Below are positions 1 through 7,294 of a DNA stretch of 12,811 nucleotides, in pieces (position 1 is the stretch's first letter; every line of letters begins with the position of its first letter). Source of the DNA: CAYSCZ01 sp964429655 (GTDB lineage Bacteria; Bacteroidota; Bacteroidia; Cytophagales; Cyclobacteriaceae); NCBI GenBank assembly GCA_964429655.1, contig CAYSCZ010000079.1, positions 1-12,811 on the forward strand, read 5' to 3'. A program made the position numbers and the translations under genes. Below the pieces are notes generated by a model. It was not told where the DNA came from and made no database searches. It saw nothing but the letters and a program-made list of their open reading frames with translations.

Positions 1-161
1 ATGGTGACGAGCCAATAACATATTAAGTGTCTGATTTGAAGTGATTTAACCATGTTATAGAAAGTCTAATGACAATTCTGGATTTAAGCTTCCGTAATTT
101 GAAAAGATCAATAATTAATTATGTTTGTCGTAACCCCTATAACGAAAGACAGCAACGCTTC

Positions 162-194
162 AAAAAAAAGCCTCCCAAATTATTTTTGAGAGGC
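162..194 (-). terminator. Intrinsic terminator of tRNA-Glu
   Basis: Read on the minus strand, a 7-bp stem (GCCTCTC pairing with GGGAGGC, one G-T wobble) encloses an 11-base AT-rich loop and is followed by a run of eight T. It starts 7 bases after the 3' end of the tRNA, so it ends the tRNA transcript. Confidence 0.85.
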
Positions 195-201
195 ACTCGC
201 G

Positions 202-273
202 TAGTCCGTAGGGGAATCGAACCCCTGTTACCAGGATGAAAACCTGGCGTCCTAACCCCTAGACGAACGGACC
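202..273 (-). tRNA. trnE: tRNA-Glu (anticodon UUC)
   Basis: The minus strand folds into a full cloverleaf. The 7-bp acceptor stem is GGTCCGT with ACGGACT, with a G-T pair near its base. The D arm contains TAGGGGTTAGGA. The anticodon stem CCAGG/CCTGG holds the loop TTTTCAT, so the anticodon is TTC, which reads GAA/GAG (Glu). The T arm is GGGG-TTCGATT-CCCC and the discriminator base is A. The following bases are CGC, so CCA is not encoded and must be added by the CCA-adding enzyme, as is common in Bacteroidota. It has its own promoter just upstream and a terminator just downstream, so it is a single-gene transcription unit. Confidence 0.96.
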
Positions 274-290
274 AGATTTTTTTGAGACGG

Positions 291-320
291 CAAAAATAGA
301 GGTTAATCTTTTATTTGCAA
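291..320 (-). promoter_or_regulatory. Bacteroidota-type promoter of tRNA-Glu
   Basis: On the minus strand, TTG (318-320) is followed after exactly 19 bases by TATTTTTG (291-298). This fits the known Bacteroidota primary-sigma consensus TTG-N19-TAnnTTTG. The -7 element lies 17 bases before the tRNA 5' end, a normal distance for a short tRNA leader. It sits in the gap just after the stop codon of the upstream lipid-kinase gene, so the tRNA is transcribed independently. Confidence 0.8.
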
Positions 321-331
321 ATTATTAACAA

Positions 332-727
332 CTATTTTGATAGGGTGTTTAAAAGAAGAAGTGTGATTTTTGGTATAAAGATAATAAATCCCACTGTAGC
401 TGAAGAAATAGCTGTCATCAAAACCGCTGCCGCCGATAAGTCTTTCACCCGCCCTGCTTTTAATGCGTAGTCAGGATGTATCAAATCGAGTAGGTATTCC
501 AAAGCAGTATTGAATAATTCTGTGGACAAAACAAACCCGATACATAAAACAAGCAACAGCCATTCTGTATTACTTATCCTAAAAAATAACCCAAAGATGA
601 TAACCAAAACGGTAAGAATTATATGAATCCAACTGTTTGGCTGTGAACTAATGAGGTGTGCAAAGCCTTTAAATGCATAACCAAAGCTTTTAATTCTACC
701 TTGTAAGAAATTATCTTGCTTATTCAT
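332..727 (-). CDS. dgkA: Diacylglycerol kinase family protein (DgkA/undecaprenol kinase type)
   Basis: Small integral-membrane lipid kinase of 131 residues, close to the usual length of the DgkA family (about 120-130). These enzymes phosphorylate diacylglycerol or undecaprenol with ATP in the inner membrane and recycle lipids released by envelope synthesis. Which lipid is used here cannot be told from sequence. The family signature is clear: E70-LFNTA-x-E77 followed by D81, then KAGRVKD (90-96) and an alanine-rich AAAVL stretch (99-103). Three hydrophobic segments lie at about 35-50, 55-70 and 98-128, and the amphipathic N-terminus carries basic residues, as in E. coli DgkA. A TAATTTTG -7-like element lies 25 bases before the ATG. 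The gene stands alone: the tRNA downstream has its own promoter. Confidence 0.93.
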   Translation of the reverse strand: MNKQDNFLQGRIKSFGYAFKGFAHLISSQPNSWIHIILTVLVIIFGLFFRISNTEWLLLVLCIGFVLSTELFNTALEYLLDLIHPDYALKAGRVKDLSAAAVLMTAISSATVGFIIFIPKITLLLLNTLSK

Positions 728-752
728 ATGAATTATATTTCCTAAAACTTAC

Positions 753-760
753 CAAAATTA
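753..760 (-). promoter_or_regulatory. Possible -7 element of the dgkA promoter
   Basis: The minus strand reads TAATTTTG, an exact match to TAnnTTTG, 25 bases upstream of the dgkA ATG. At the expected -33 position (780-782) the minus strand reads TTC rather than TTG, so only half of the consensus is perfect. Confidence 0.35.
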
Positions 761-889
761 TTGAATTATTAAAACGACTGAAAGAAGCTACATAACATCT
801 TAAATACCTTAACTCAACTATTCATCGCCACTGATAACGGTGAGTGGGAGACAGTAAAAAACTGCTTTCACGAAGAAGTTATCTTTGAT

Positions 890-1210
890 ATGACTTCCTT
901 GGTGGGTGGAGAACCATCCGTTTTATCTCCCCAACAGATTGTGGATGGCAGGGATGAAGGTTTGAAAGTGTTGGATGCCATCCATCATCAGGTCGGCAAC
1001 TTTCAAATTGAGATAACGCCTTACCTGAAAGCCACTGCTTTTTGCTATGGCACCGCTTACCATTACCTGGCCAACAGTGAAAATGGCAAAACCAGAACCT
1101 TCATTGGTTCATACAATTTTGACCTGATCAAAGGCCTCGACCAATGGATGATCAATCGTTTTAGATTTAACCTCAAATTTATCGATGGTAACCCGAACCT
1201 TGGCCAATAG
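890..1210 (+). CDS. SnoaL-like / NTF2-like family protein lacking a normal start codon
   Basis: From the first ATG this is 106 residues. It belongs to the SnoaL-like branch of the NTF2 fold (small cone-shaped alpha+beta proteins, often of unknown ligand); recognisable parts are SLVGGEP, HHQVGNFQIE, CYGTAYHYL, TFIGSYNFDL and the terminal RFNLKFIDGNP. The frame stays open upstream to 782 and encodes the missing first helix (NTLTQLFIATDNGEWETVK, about 803-859), which homologues start with. No ATG, GTG or TTG exists in that frame between 782 and 889. So either translation starts at 890 and gives a protein lacking about 31 family residues, or it uses a rare start such as ATC at 797, or the gene has lost its start (one missing G would restore ATG-AAC-ATC near 792). 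It ends one base before the stop of the convergent oxidoreductase. Function unknown; family call fairly sure, intactness doubtful. Confidence 0.65.
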   Translation: MTSLVGGEPSVLSPQQIVDGRDEGLKVLDAIHHQVGNFQIEITPYLKATAFCYGTAYHYLANSENGKTRTFIGSYNFDLIKGLDQWMINRFRFNLKFIDGNPNLGQ

Positions 1211-1211
1211 T

Positions 1212-2897
1212 TCAGGTTAGGTTCTTTTTATTGTATTCCTTAACGGCATGATCAACGGCTCTGGCTGTGAAAGCCATATAAGTAAGTGAAGGATTCTGAC
1301 ACGCCGAAGAGGCCATAAATGATCCGTCAGTGATAAAAAGGTTGGGCACATCATGACACTGGTTCCATTTATTTAAAACAGACGTTTCGGGGTTTTTACC
1401 CATCCTGGCGGCACCCATCTCGTGTATACCATCCCCAAATTTCCAGGTGGCTGGTGTTTTGGTGAAATTCTTATATCCAGCCTTTTCCATCATGGCCTGG
1501 CCTTCTTCGTACATCGATTGCTGAATAGCTTTTTCATTTTCCTTTAATTCGCAACTAATATGTAATAATGGTATCCCCCACTCATCTTTCATCTCAGAGT
1601 GTAATTCAACCTTATTGTCATAGTAAGGCAAAATTTCCCCATAACCCGATAAATACATTATCCAGGGACCAGGTTTTGACATTTTATTTTTAAAGTCTGC
1701 CCCAAATCCTTCTTCCTGTGCCCCCCTACCCCATCCTTGTCTTATACCTGCGCCCTGAAAGGCATAACCTCGTAAGAAATCAGGGTGCTTATCATCAATA
1801 TTGTGAAAACGCGGAATGTAAATACCAATTGGCCGATGGCCGTTATAATATCCATCTTCAAATCCATCTACCTCAGCATACATCCCATAGAAAAAATGAT
1901 CCATGATATTATGACCCAACTGCCCGCTACTATTAGCAAGTCCATCGGGAAAGCTATCCGTTTTACTATTGAGCATTATTTGAGTGCTTGGTAAAGTGCC
2001 TGCACACAGAAACACCAGGTCAGCAAAGTATTCTTTGGTTTCTTTGGTTTGCGCATCAATAATACGAACCCCGGTAGCCTTTCGTTTTTCCTCATCATAA
2101 ATCACAGAATGCACAATAGCGTGGGGCCTAAACGTCATGTTTCCCGTAGCCTGAGCTGCTGGAAGAGTTACACCGACACTACTAAAATAAGCACCATAGG
2201 GACATCCTGTCTCACACATATTACGATACTGGCACGGCCCACGACCATTGAGTGGTTTTGTAAGGTGGGCAGCACGTGCAATGGTCAGGGTTCTGTTAAA
2301 GTTCTTCTTTATAGAGTCCCGCATGTGCTCTTCCACACAGTTCAAATCCATTGGTGGCATAAATTGCCCATCTGGTAGTTGCTTCAAACCCTCCTTTCTG
2401 CCAGTTACCCCAATATACTTTTCGACATAATCATACCAGGGCGCAATCTCATCATAAGTAAGTGGCCATTCCGCACCATAACCATCTTTGGCGTTGGCCT
2501 CGAAATCAATTGGGCTTAATCGAAAAGATAATCGTGCCCACAACAAACTCTTTCCCCCGGACTGATAACCCCTACGCCACATAAATGGCTTATCATCAGG
2601 TGTGGAGTATGGATGCTTCTTGTCATTTACAAAAAAATGTTTTGTGGCTTCATTGAAAGCATATACGCTGTTCTGCACATGATATTCTTCTCTGGTTTTT
2701 TGATCCGGTTGCTTGCGGTATTTAAACTCCCAGGGAGCCATATTAGTTGTAGGGTAATCTACAATATGTTCTACTTTCCGGCCCCGCTCCAGCACAAGCG
2801 TTTTTAGCCCTTTTTCAGTCAACTCTTTAGCAGCCCATCCGCCCGACATACCAGACCCCACAACGATAGCATCAAATTTTTGTGTTTCCTTTTTCAT
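1212..2897 (-). CDS. GMC family FAD-dependent oxidoreductase (gluconate/glucoside dehydrogenase large subunit type)
   Basis: Flavoprotein of 561 residues that oxidises an alcohol group, probably of a sugar or sugar acid, and passes electrons to a partner. The N-terminal FAD site reads VVGSGMSGG (12-20), with E37 placed to bind the adenosine ribose. The GMC C-terminal domain carries the catalytic pair in HEMGAARMG (H492) and CQNPSLTYMAFTARA (N535). Cysteines 222, 228 and 232 in CQYRNMCETGCP resemble the cluster-binding stretch of FAD glucose dehydrogenases, which hold a 3Fe-4S centre, so an Fe-S cluster is plausible. There is no signal peptide. The ATG lies 6 bases after the stop of the Tat-signal small subunit, so the two form an operon and the large subunit is probably exported by hitch-hiking on its partner. 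Substrate unproved; glucoside 3-dehydrogenase and gluconate 2-dehydrogenase are both candidates. Confidence 0.9.
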   Translation of the reverse strand: MKKETQKFDAIVVGSGMSGGWAAKELTEKGLKTLVLERGRKVEHIVDYPTTNMAPWEFKYRKQPDQKTREEYHVQNSVYAFNEATKHFFVNDKKHPYSTPDDKPFMWRRGYQSGGKSLLWARLSFRLSPIDFEANAKDGYGAEWPLTYDEIAPWYDYVEKYIGVTGRKEGLKQLPDGQFMPPMDLNCVEEHMRDSIKKNFNRTLTIARAAHLTKPLNGRGPCQYRNMCETGCPYGAYFSSVGVTLPAAQATGNMTFRPHAIVHSVIYDEEKRKATGVRIIDAQTKETKEYFADLVFLCAGTLPSTQIMLNSKTDSFPDGLANSSGQLGHNIMDHFFYGMYAEVDGFEDGYYNGHRPIGIYIPRFHNIDDKHPDFLRGYAFQGAGIRQGWGRGAQEEGFGADFKNKMSKPGPWIMYLSGYGEILPYYDNKVELHSEMKDEWGIPLLHISCELKENEKAIQQSMYEEGQAMMEKAGYKNFTKTPATWKFGDGIHEMGAARMGKNPETSVLNKWNQCHDVPNLFITDGSFMASSACQNPSLTYMAFTARAVDHAVKEYNKKNLT

Positions 2898-2903
2898 GTT
2901 TAA

Positions 2904-3455
2904 CTAGCGATTTCCTACCAGTAATCTTTCATTTTCATCAATGGTGATGCACCCGTCATATTTTCCTGGAACAGGATTATAATTCATGTTTTTCATGCCC
3001 GGTTCGGAGGTAAAGTATGCCCATAACACGATTCCCTTTAATCGTTTAAAAAATGACTGACCATCATCACTCCTATCCAAGTCTTTTAGATATACTATTT
3101 GTTGATCTTTATTTAAATCCTGAAAGCTTTTATCGTATCGAATTAAGCATTCATTTATAAAATCTTCTAATCCAGACATCATTTCTAGCTGGTCATCCGG
3201 CTCAAAATAACCACCAAAAAGCATATCAATATACAGGGCAACACCTGCTTCATCGGCTCCAGGCGTTTCCGTAGTCGGGATAATGATATCCGACACAATC
3301 CTAACCACTTCAAATTGATCACTGGTGAGGTGTAAGGGCTGATAATCGGAGGCTTTTCCGTCCTGGCAACTATGTAGAAGGACGGATAAACCAGGTAGTG
3401 CGCCTAGTCCTGCCAGGCCTAATGTTGATTTTTTTAAAGCTGCTCTACGATTCAT
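2904..3455 (-). CDS. Gluconate 2-dehydrogenase subunit 3 family protein, Tat-exported lipoprotein
   Basis: Small subunit of 183 residues of a membrane-bound flavoprotein dehydrogenase. The N-terminus is a twin-arginine signal: NRRAALKKS (2-10), a weakly hydrophobic Gly/Leu-rich segment, then LLHSC (26-30). C30 is a likely lipidation site, although histidine at -2 is not the classical lipobox. The mature part fits the subunit-3 family: VVRIVSDIIIPTTETPGADEAGV (about 50-72) contains its typical I-I-P-T-x-x-x-P-G-A motif, and LWAYFTSEPGMKNMNYNPVPG (about 144-164) is its conserved C-terminal block. It is the first gene of a two-gene operon, 6 bases before the GMC large subunit, for which it likely acts as export escort and structural partner. 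No cytochrome c gene, the third partner in characterised complexes, is seen next to it. Confidence 0.9.
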   Translation of the reverse strand: MNRRAALKKSTLGLAGLGALPGLSVLLHSCQDGKASDYQPLHLTSDQFEVVRIVSDIIIPTTETPGADEAGVALYIDMLFGGYFEPDDQLEMMSGLEDFINECLIRYDKSFQDLNKDQQIVYLKDLDRSDDGQSFFKRLKGIVLWAYFTSEPGMKNMNYNPVPGKYDGCITIDENERLLVGNR

Positions 3456-3882
3456 TATTGGTCAATGTTGTTAAAATAATTTCACAAATAGCGAATATAG
3501 GTAAGGTGGTCTTATTTCTTCGACATTAACAACCCTTTAGAAGATTAGGTTTGATTTACCTTGAAATCCAGGGTATATAACCGGGATTTAAAGCGCAAAT
3601 TTGCTTGATTAAAGGAAATTGATAGTCTAAACTTTCAATTCAGTGGAGTTTTAACTCATTGGTCGATGAAAGAAAAATGAGTGGCACTCTTAATAAATAA
3701 AGTGGTGGTATTCGCACTTTCAATACTGAATACCTGCCCATTTTTATAAATATGGGACCATGACAAGGTATCAGCAATGCCAAAAAAATAACCTTAGTGG
3801 CTCACAATGGTCAGTCCAACCCAAAATTAAAGCCAAAAGCTTACTGCCGATCTGATAGAATTATCCGAAACCAGTTAAACCC
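3456..3882 (-). other. Gene-free spacer with one possible decayed coding fragment
   Basis: No convincing gene lies in these 427 bases. The minus strand has one 45-codon stretch without stops (3659-3793, no ATG) that reads like protein (DTLSWSHIYKNGQVFSIESA and on to a TGA at 3656). It is preceded by a run of seven T, where a frameshift could have occurred. It might be a remnant of a surface-protein domain but is too short to assign. A mismatched hairpin at 3737-3756 lacks a T run on either strand. I see no consensus promoter for the oxidoreductase operon here. Confidence 0.3.
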
Positions 3883-4365
3883 CTAAAAAATATCATATTT
3901 CACACCGACTCTGATCACCAACTGATCGAAATCAGATATGACATACTTTACATCACCAAATGGATTCCAACGGCCCACATTAGCTGAGTACCCTCCACCG
4001 ATATTTAAACCTATCTCTGTTGTTGAAGCATCAAAATCCCTAAAACCAAAATCCAATTCGAAAGTAGCTATATTTAAACCAACCAATCCATAAGGACCAG
4101 CCTCATTACCCATAAAATGATAGTGCCCATCGAGATTAAGCGTCCAGAAGCTAGAGTTACCTTCTATAAAAAATATTGTGATATTAGATTCACCCGAGTA
4201 GTAGTCCAAAAATTTATATTCCCCATTAAAATTAATGCCCAATTCTTCAATCTCACTTCCCCACCCCAGGCCGGCACCAACCCTTAATTGGCTCTTGGCA
4301 TCAAATGAAGTTGAAAGGGTTATGATGAAAATAATGAAAGGCAGAAAATATTTAGGTAACTTCAT
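3883..4365 (-). CDS. Small outer-membrane beta-barrel protein (porin-like, unknown function)
   Basis: Protein of 160 residues with a Sec signal peptide: MKLPK, a hydrophobic core at about 6-20, and a likely cut after the AKSQ at 23-26. The mature part alternates polar and hydrophobic residues in short strands separated by turns, for example LRVGAGLGWGSEIEELGINF, FWTLNLDGHYHF, YGLVGLNIATFELDF and TEIGLNIGGGYS. It ends in VRVGV-type strand residues with a terminal aromatic phenylalanine (KYDIF), the usual signal for outer-membrane assembly. These are the marks of the eight-stranded outer-membrane beta-barrel families common in Bacteroidota. No ligand or enzymatic role can be deduced. It is transcribed away from the hydrolase gene that starts 108 bases upstream on the other strand. 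Confidence 0.75.
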   Translation of the reverse strand: MKLPKYFLPFIIFIITLSTSFDAKSQLRVGAGLGWGSEIEELGINFNGEYKFLDYYSGESNITIFFIEGNSSFWTLNLDGHYHFMGNEAGPYGLVGLNIATFELDFGFRDFDASTTEIGLNIGGGYSANVGRWNPFGDVKYVISDFDQLVIRVGVKYDIF

Positions 4366-4473
4366 AACAGTATATTTTTTTATTTATGCACGAAAAAATA
4401 AAACTTATTAGTTTGTTCATAATATATACTATTAATTAATTGAGAATAATTTATGAAAATAAAATTTAGTTAA

Positions 4474-5355
4474 ATGGTCAATCAGATAAGAATAATTTTA
4501 TTTACCTCCCTAATAATGGCATCAAACAATAGCTTATCCCAGGAAGTGATTAAGCTGCCCTTTGACCAACCAGGATCAGTTACCTGGACCGGTGGGGAGA
4601 AACAATATTTTTCGGATATATGGAATACAGAAGTTGTCACCAATGTTTCCACTCCTACCATGCAGGTTTTCAAACCTAATGATGCCAATGGTACGGCAGT
4701 GATCATCGCACCTGGCGGTGGCCTCTATGCGCTAAGTATCGAAAGTGAGGGCAACGAAGTAGCCTTGTGGTTAAATGGTAAGGGAATCACAGCCTTCGTT
4801 CTTAAATATCGCCTGGTACCAACTGGTGAAGACGGTGTCGCTGAACTAACGGAACTTTCATCCAATAATCAATCAAAAATGTTTGAATCTGTGGCAGAAG
4901 TGTTGCCTTATTCCATAAAGGACGGATTAAATGCTATAGCGCACGTACGTGAAAATGCAGATAAATACAACATTGACCCTGCGAAGATTGGATTCATGGG
5001 CTTTTCTGCTGGTGGAGCAGTAACCATGGGCGTCGGATACGAGTACACAGAAACAAACAGGCCAGATTTCCTTATACCAGTATATCCATGGACTAAAGCC
5101 ATGCCTGTTCGGCAACCTCCGGTCGATGCCCCGCCCATGATGGTTATCTGTGCCTCAGATGATCCGCTTGACCTCGCAACCGGATCTGTTGAGCTATATA
5201 GTTCCTGGCTTGATAACCAACTTAATGCTGCGCTCCATATGTATTCCAAAGGTGGTCATGGGTTTGGGATGCGCAAACAGAATCTGCCCTCTGATGAGTG
5301 GATCAAAAGGTTTTATGAATGGGCAGTAACCGAAGCATTCGTACGATCAGATTGA
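4474..5355 (+). CDS. Secreted alpha/beta hydrolase (esterase, acetylxylan-esterase-like)
   Basis: Serine esterase of 293 residues with an N-terminal export signal (residues 1-22, ending NSLSQ), so it probably acts in the periplasm. The alpha/beta-hydrolase machinery is visible in order. The oxyanion-hole loop is APGGGLYALS (79-88). The nucleophile elbow G-F-S-A-G-G carries S178, the acid is in CASDDPLD (D229 or D230), and the base is H262 in KGGHGFGMR. The PDFLIPVYPW segment (197-206) after the elbow is typical of the BD-FAE/XynB-like carbohydrate esterases that remove acetyl groups from plant-type polysaccharides or handle small esters. The substrate remains unproved. No polysaccharide-degradation genes or SusCD pair lie next to it. 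The gene is single, divergent from the beta-barrel gene, and its stop lies 7 bases from the stop of the convergent HU-like gene. Confidence 0.88.
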   Translation: MVNQIRIILFTSLIMASNNSLSQEVIKLPFDQPGSVTWTGGEKQYFSDIWNTEVVTNVSTPTMQVFKPNDANGTAVIIAPGGGLYALSIESEGNEVALWLNGKGITAFVLKYRLVPTGEDGVAELTELSSNNQSKMFESVAEVLPYSIKDGLNAIAHVRENADKYNIDPAKIGFMGFSAGGAVTMGVGYEYTETNRPDFLIPVYPWTKAMPVRQPPVDAPPMMVICASDDPLDLATGSVELYSSWLDNQLNAALHMYSKGGHGFGMRKQNLPSDEWIKRFYEWAVTEAFVRSD

Positions 5356-5362
5356 TTATCCT

Positions 5363-6058
5363 TTAAGCCACTGTCAGGTCATAGTCCAATGTACCTTCCT
5401 TGATTTCACCTGAACCAGGGATCATAGCCCTAACATCCATAGTATACTCACCGCTATCCATAATCGGAATCTGAAACATTAGCTCACCGGGCTTATTCTT
5501 TGATATATTCCTAACTTTGGTCTCGTTCCCATGAGCGGAAACAAAATATATTCCCTGATGCTCATCTTTGGTATCAATCTTTAATCTGCTCCCCGTTAAT
5601 ATACCCATGCCACTTGGTGTGAGCACTTCATTTAAATAATTAGTGGTCAAATCCATAAAAGTGTCAGGGTTTGGCTTCGGATCATCGGCGCTGACTTTTT
5701 CAAAAAGCAAATCATGTGATAAATTTTTCAACATCATACCGCCTGAGATACCAAACAACGCCTGGTGTCTGCCCCTTGTAAACACTTCATTTTTATGGTT
5801 GTATATCCCCCTCATTTTTACAAAAAGATTTACAAGGGGTGTGTTGACCCGAATGCCATCCTTTAGATAATTACTGGTGGACTTAAAAAATGCCATTAAA
5901 ACTTTTTCAATCTCATCTTCACTAATTTCAGGCATACTTTCTTTAATATTTCTTACTATATCACTCAATTCAACGAACTCATCTCCTTGTGGGACAGCTA
6001 TGAAATCATCAGGATCTGATGTCATATGGTTTTCATATAATGCGTATTTGATACTCAT
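5363..6058 (-). CDS. HU-like DNA-binding domain protein with C-terminal DUF4469 (Ig-like) domain
   Basis: Protein of 231 residues of a Bacteroidota-specific architecture. The first about 120 residues match the HU/IHF-like fold used by this family: LSDIVRNIKE (31-40), ISEDEIEKVLMAFFKS (45-60), then the beta-arm region VNTPLVNLFVKMRGIYN (71-87). The C-terminal part, from about 135, fits the DUF4469/Bvu_2165-type domain with an immunoglobulin-like fold: SGMGILTGSRLKI (149-161), GIYFVSA (169-175) and a string of short strands ending LDYDLTVA. There is no signal peptide, so it is cytoplasmic. DNA binding is inferred from the fold only, and whether these proteins act on nucleoids or bind something else is unknown. 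It stands alone with a 174-base divergent spacer upstream. Confidence 0.85.
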   Translation of the reverse strand: MSIKYALYENHMTSDPDDFIAVPQGDEFVELSDIVRNIKESMPEISEDEIEKVLMAFFKSTSNYLKDGIRVNTPLVNLFVKMRGIYNHKNEVFTRGRHQALFGISGGMMLKNLSHDLLFEKVSADDPKPNPDTFMDLTTNYLNEVLTPSGMGILTGSRLKIDTKDEHQGIYFVSAHGNETKVRNISKNKPGELMFQIPIMDSGEYTMDVRAMIPGSGEIKEGTLDYDLTVA

Positions 6059-6232
6059 GGATTTATGTTTTGATTTTAATTGGTCAAAATAAGTATAATC
6101 ACTAATAATTTAGAGTAATTATGTTTTAAAATTTGTGTATATACATAAATGTTTTTATAGTGAAGAAGGTAATAAAAGTTTTAATTTTTTAAGATCTCTA
6201 CAAGCAGGTGCCTCATTTAAAAAGCTAAACCT

Positions 6233-7198
6233 ATGAAATACAAGGAGGACATCAATTCTAAACTCGGACTGGGATTAGCCGCACTTGGAAGGCCCGGTTA
6301 TATTAACATTGGGCATGATGAACATATTGGAGATGATAAAAGTATTGATGGACTAGAGAAAAATGCACATGAAGTGCTTGAGCTAGCATGGGAAAATGGC
6401 ATAAAAAATTTTGATGCAGCCAGGTCGTATGGTTATGCAGAAAAATTCCTACGATCGTGGATTGATAAGATGTCAATAGATCCAGTACAAATCCATGTCA
6501 GCTCCAAATGGGGTTATATTTATACTGCGGACTGGAAGATCAAAGCCGAAAACCACGAAATAAAAGAGCATTCCTCATTAAACCTTCAAAAACAATGGAG
6601 TGAAAGTAAAACCATTTTAAGCAATTATTTAAAACTATATCAAATACATTCGGCAACTTTGGAAAGTGGAGTACTCACAAATTACGGAGTACTCACCTAC
6701 CTTGATGATCTTAAAAAGAAAGGCCTCAAAATAGGATTTAGCGTGAGTGGCCCTAATCAATCAGAAACCATAGAAAAAGCCTTTGATATCAAGATCAATG
6801 GGAGGGCATTGTTTGACAGTGTACAAGTAACGTGGAACTTGCTGGAAGATTCAACGACTACAACGCTGAAGCATGCAAGTTCTTTAGGCAAACAAATAAT
6901 AATTAAAGAAGCTATGGCAAACGGAAGACTACTAGTAAAGGACGATCCCAATAGACAAGCATTATATAAACTTTCTAATGCAAAAGGATGCAGCTTAGAT
7001 GCTTTATGTCTTGCAGCAGTTATGCATCAGCCTTTTGTAGATATTGTATTAAGCGGAGCTTCCAACATAACTCAGTTATCTAGTAATTTAGATGCTATGC
7101 ATGTCCAACTCAATGAAGATGAATTGGATAGCTTAAAGTCATTGAGAGAATATAAATATACCTACTGGGAGAAACGATCCAAACTGGTCTGGAATTAG
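6233..7198 (+). CDS. Aldo/keto reductase family protein
   Basis: Soluble oxidoreductase of 321 residues, the normal length for the family, expected to form a TIM barrel and use NADPH or NADH to reduce carbonyls. The catalytic tetrad is complete: D61 and Y66 in FDAARSYGYAE (60-70), K92 in VSSKWGY (89-95) and H139 in YQIHSATLES (136-145). The C-terminal cofactor-binding part is seen in VLSGASN and the following helix. The protein aligns best with the sugar/galactose-dehydrogenase-like bacterial branch, but this is a general impression. There is no signal peptide. It is divergent from the HU-like gene (174 bases) and 96 bases upstream of the CLC gene, far enough that co-transcription with CLC is uncertain. 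Confidence 0.92.
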   Translation: MKYKEDINSKLGLGLAALGRPGYINIGHDEHIGDDKSIDGLEKNAHEVLELAWENGIKNFDAARSYGYAEKFLRSWIDKMSIDPVQIHVSSKWGYIYTADWKIKAENHEIKEHSSLNLQKQWSESKTILSNYLKLYQIHSATLESGVLTNYGVLTYLDDLKKKGLKIGFSVSGPNQSETIEKAFDIKINGRALFDSVQVTWNLLEDSTTTTLKHASSLGKQIIIKEAMANGRLLVKDDPNRQALYKLSNAKGCSLDALCLAAVMHQPFVDIVLSGASNITQLSSNLDAMHVQLNEDELDSLKSLREYKYTYWEKRSKLVWN

Positions 7199-7294
7199 CC
7201 GCCCGACGCTTATAAAAATTCCGAGCACATCCTCTAGAATTTATTACATATTCTAATTGTTTAATACCTTTCTTTGAGCCTGAAAGATAATAAT

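Noticed and set aside
1..18. ATG at base 1 giving a five-codon frame ending in TAA
   Set aside because: Too short to distinguish from chance; it could be the tail of a gene to the left, but nothing supports it.
1718..2430. Several plus-strand open frames of 60-109 codons inside the oxidoreductase gene
   Set aside because: They are antisense to a well-conserved GMC gene, have no recognisable motifs and overlap one another; they are shadows of its codon pattern.
3546..3553. TAGGTTTG, a plus-strand match to the -7 consensus
   Set aside because: No TTG at the -33 position and no plus-strand gene downstream.
3737..3756. Hairpin CCCAT...ATGGG considered as terminator
   Set aside because: The stem has a mismatch and neither strand has a T run after it.
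4482..5249. Minus-strand open frames of 62-113 codons inside the secreted hydrolase gene
   Set aside because: They lie antisense to a gene with a complete catalytic triad and show no domain of their own.
6136..6145. Palindrome TGTATATACA in the spacer between the HU-like and aldo/keto reductase genes
   Set aside because: Only 10 bases in AT-rich DNA; several such palindromes are expected by chance.
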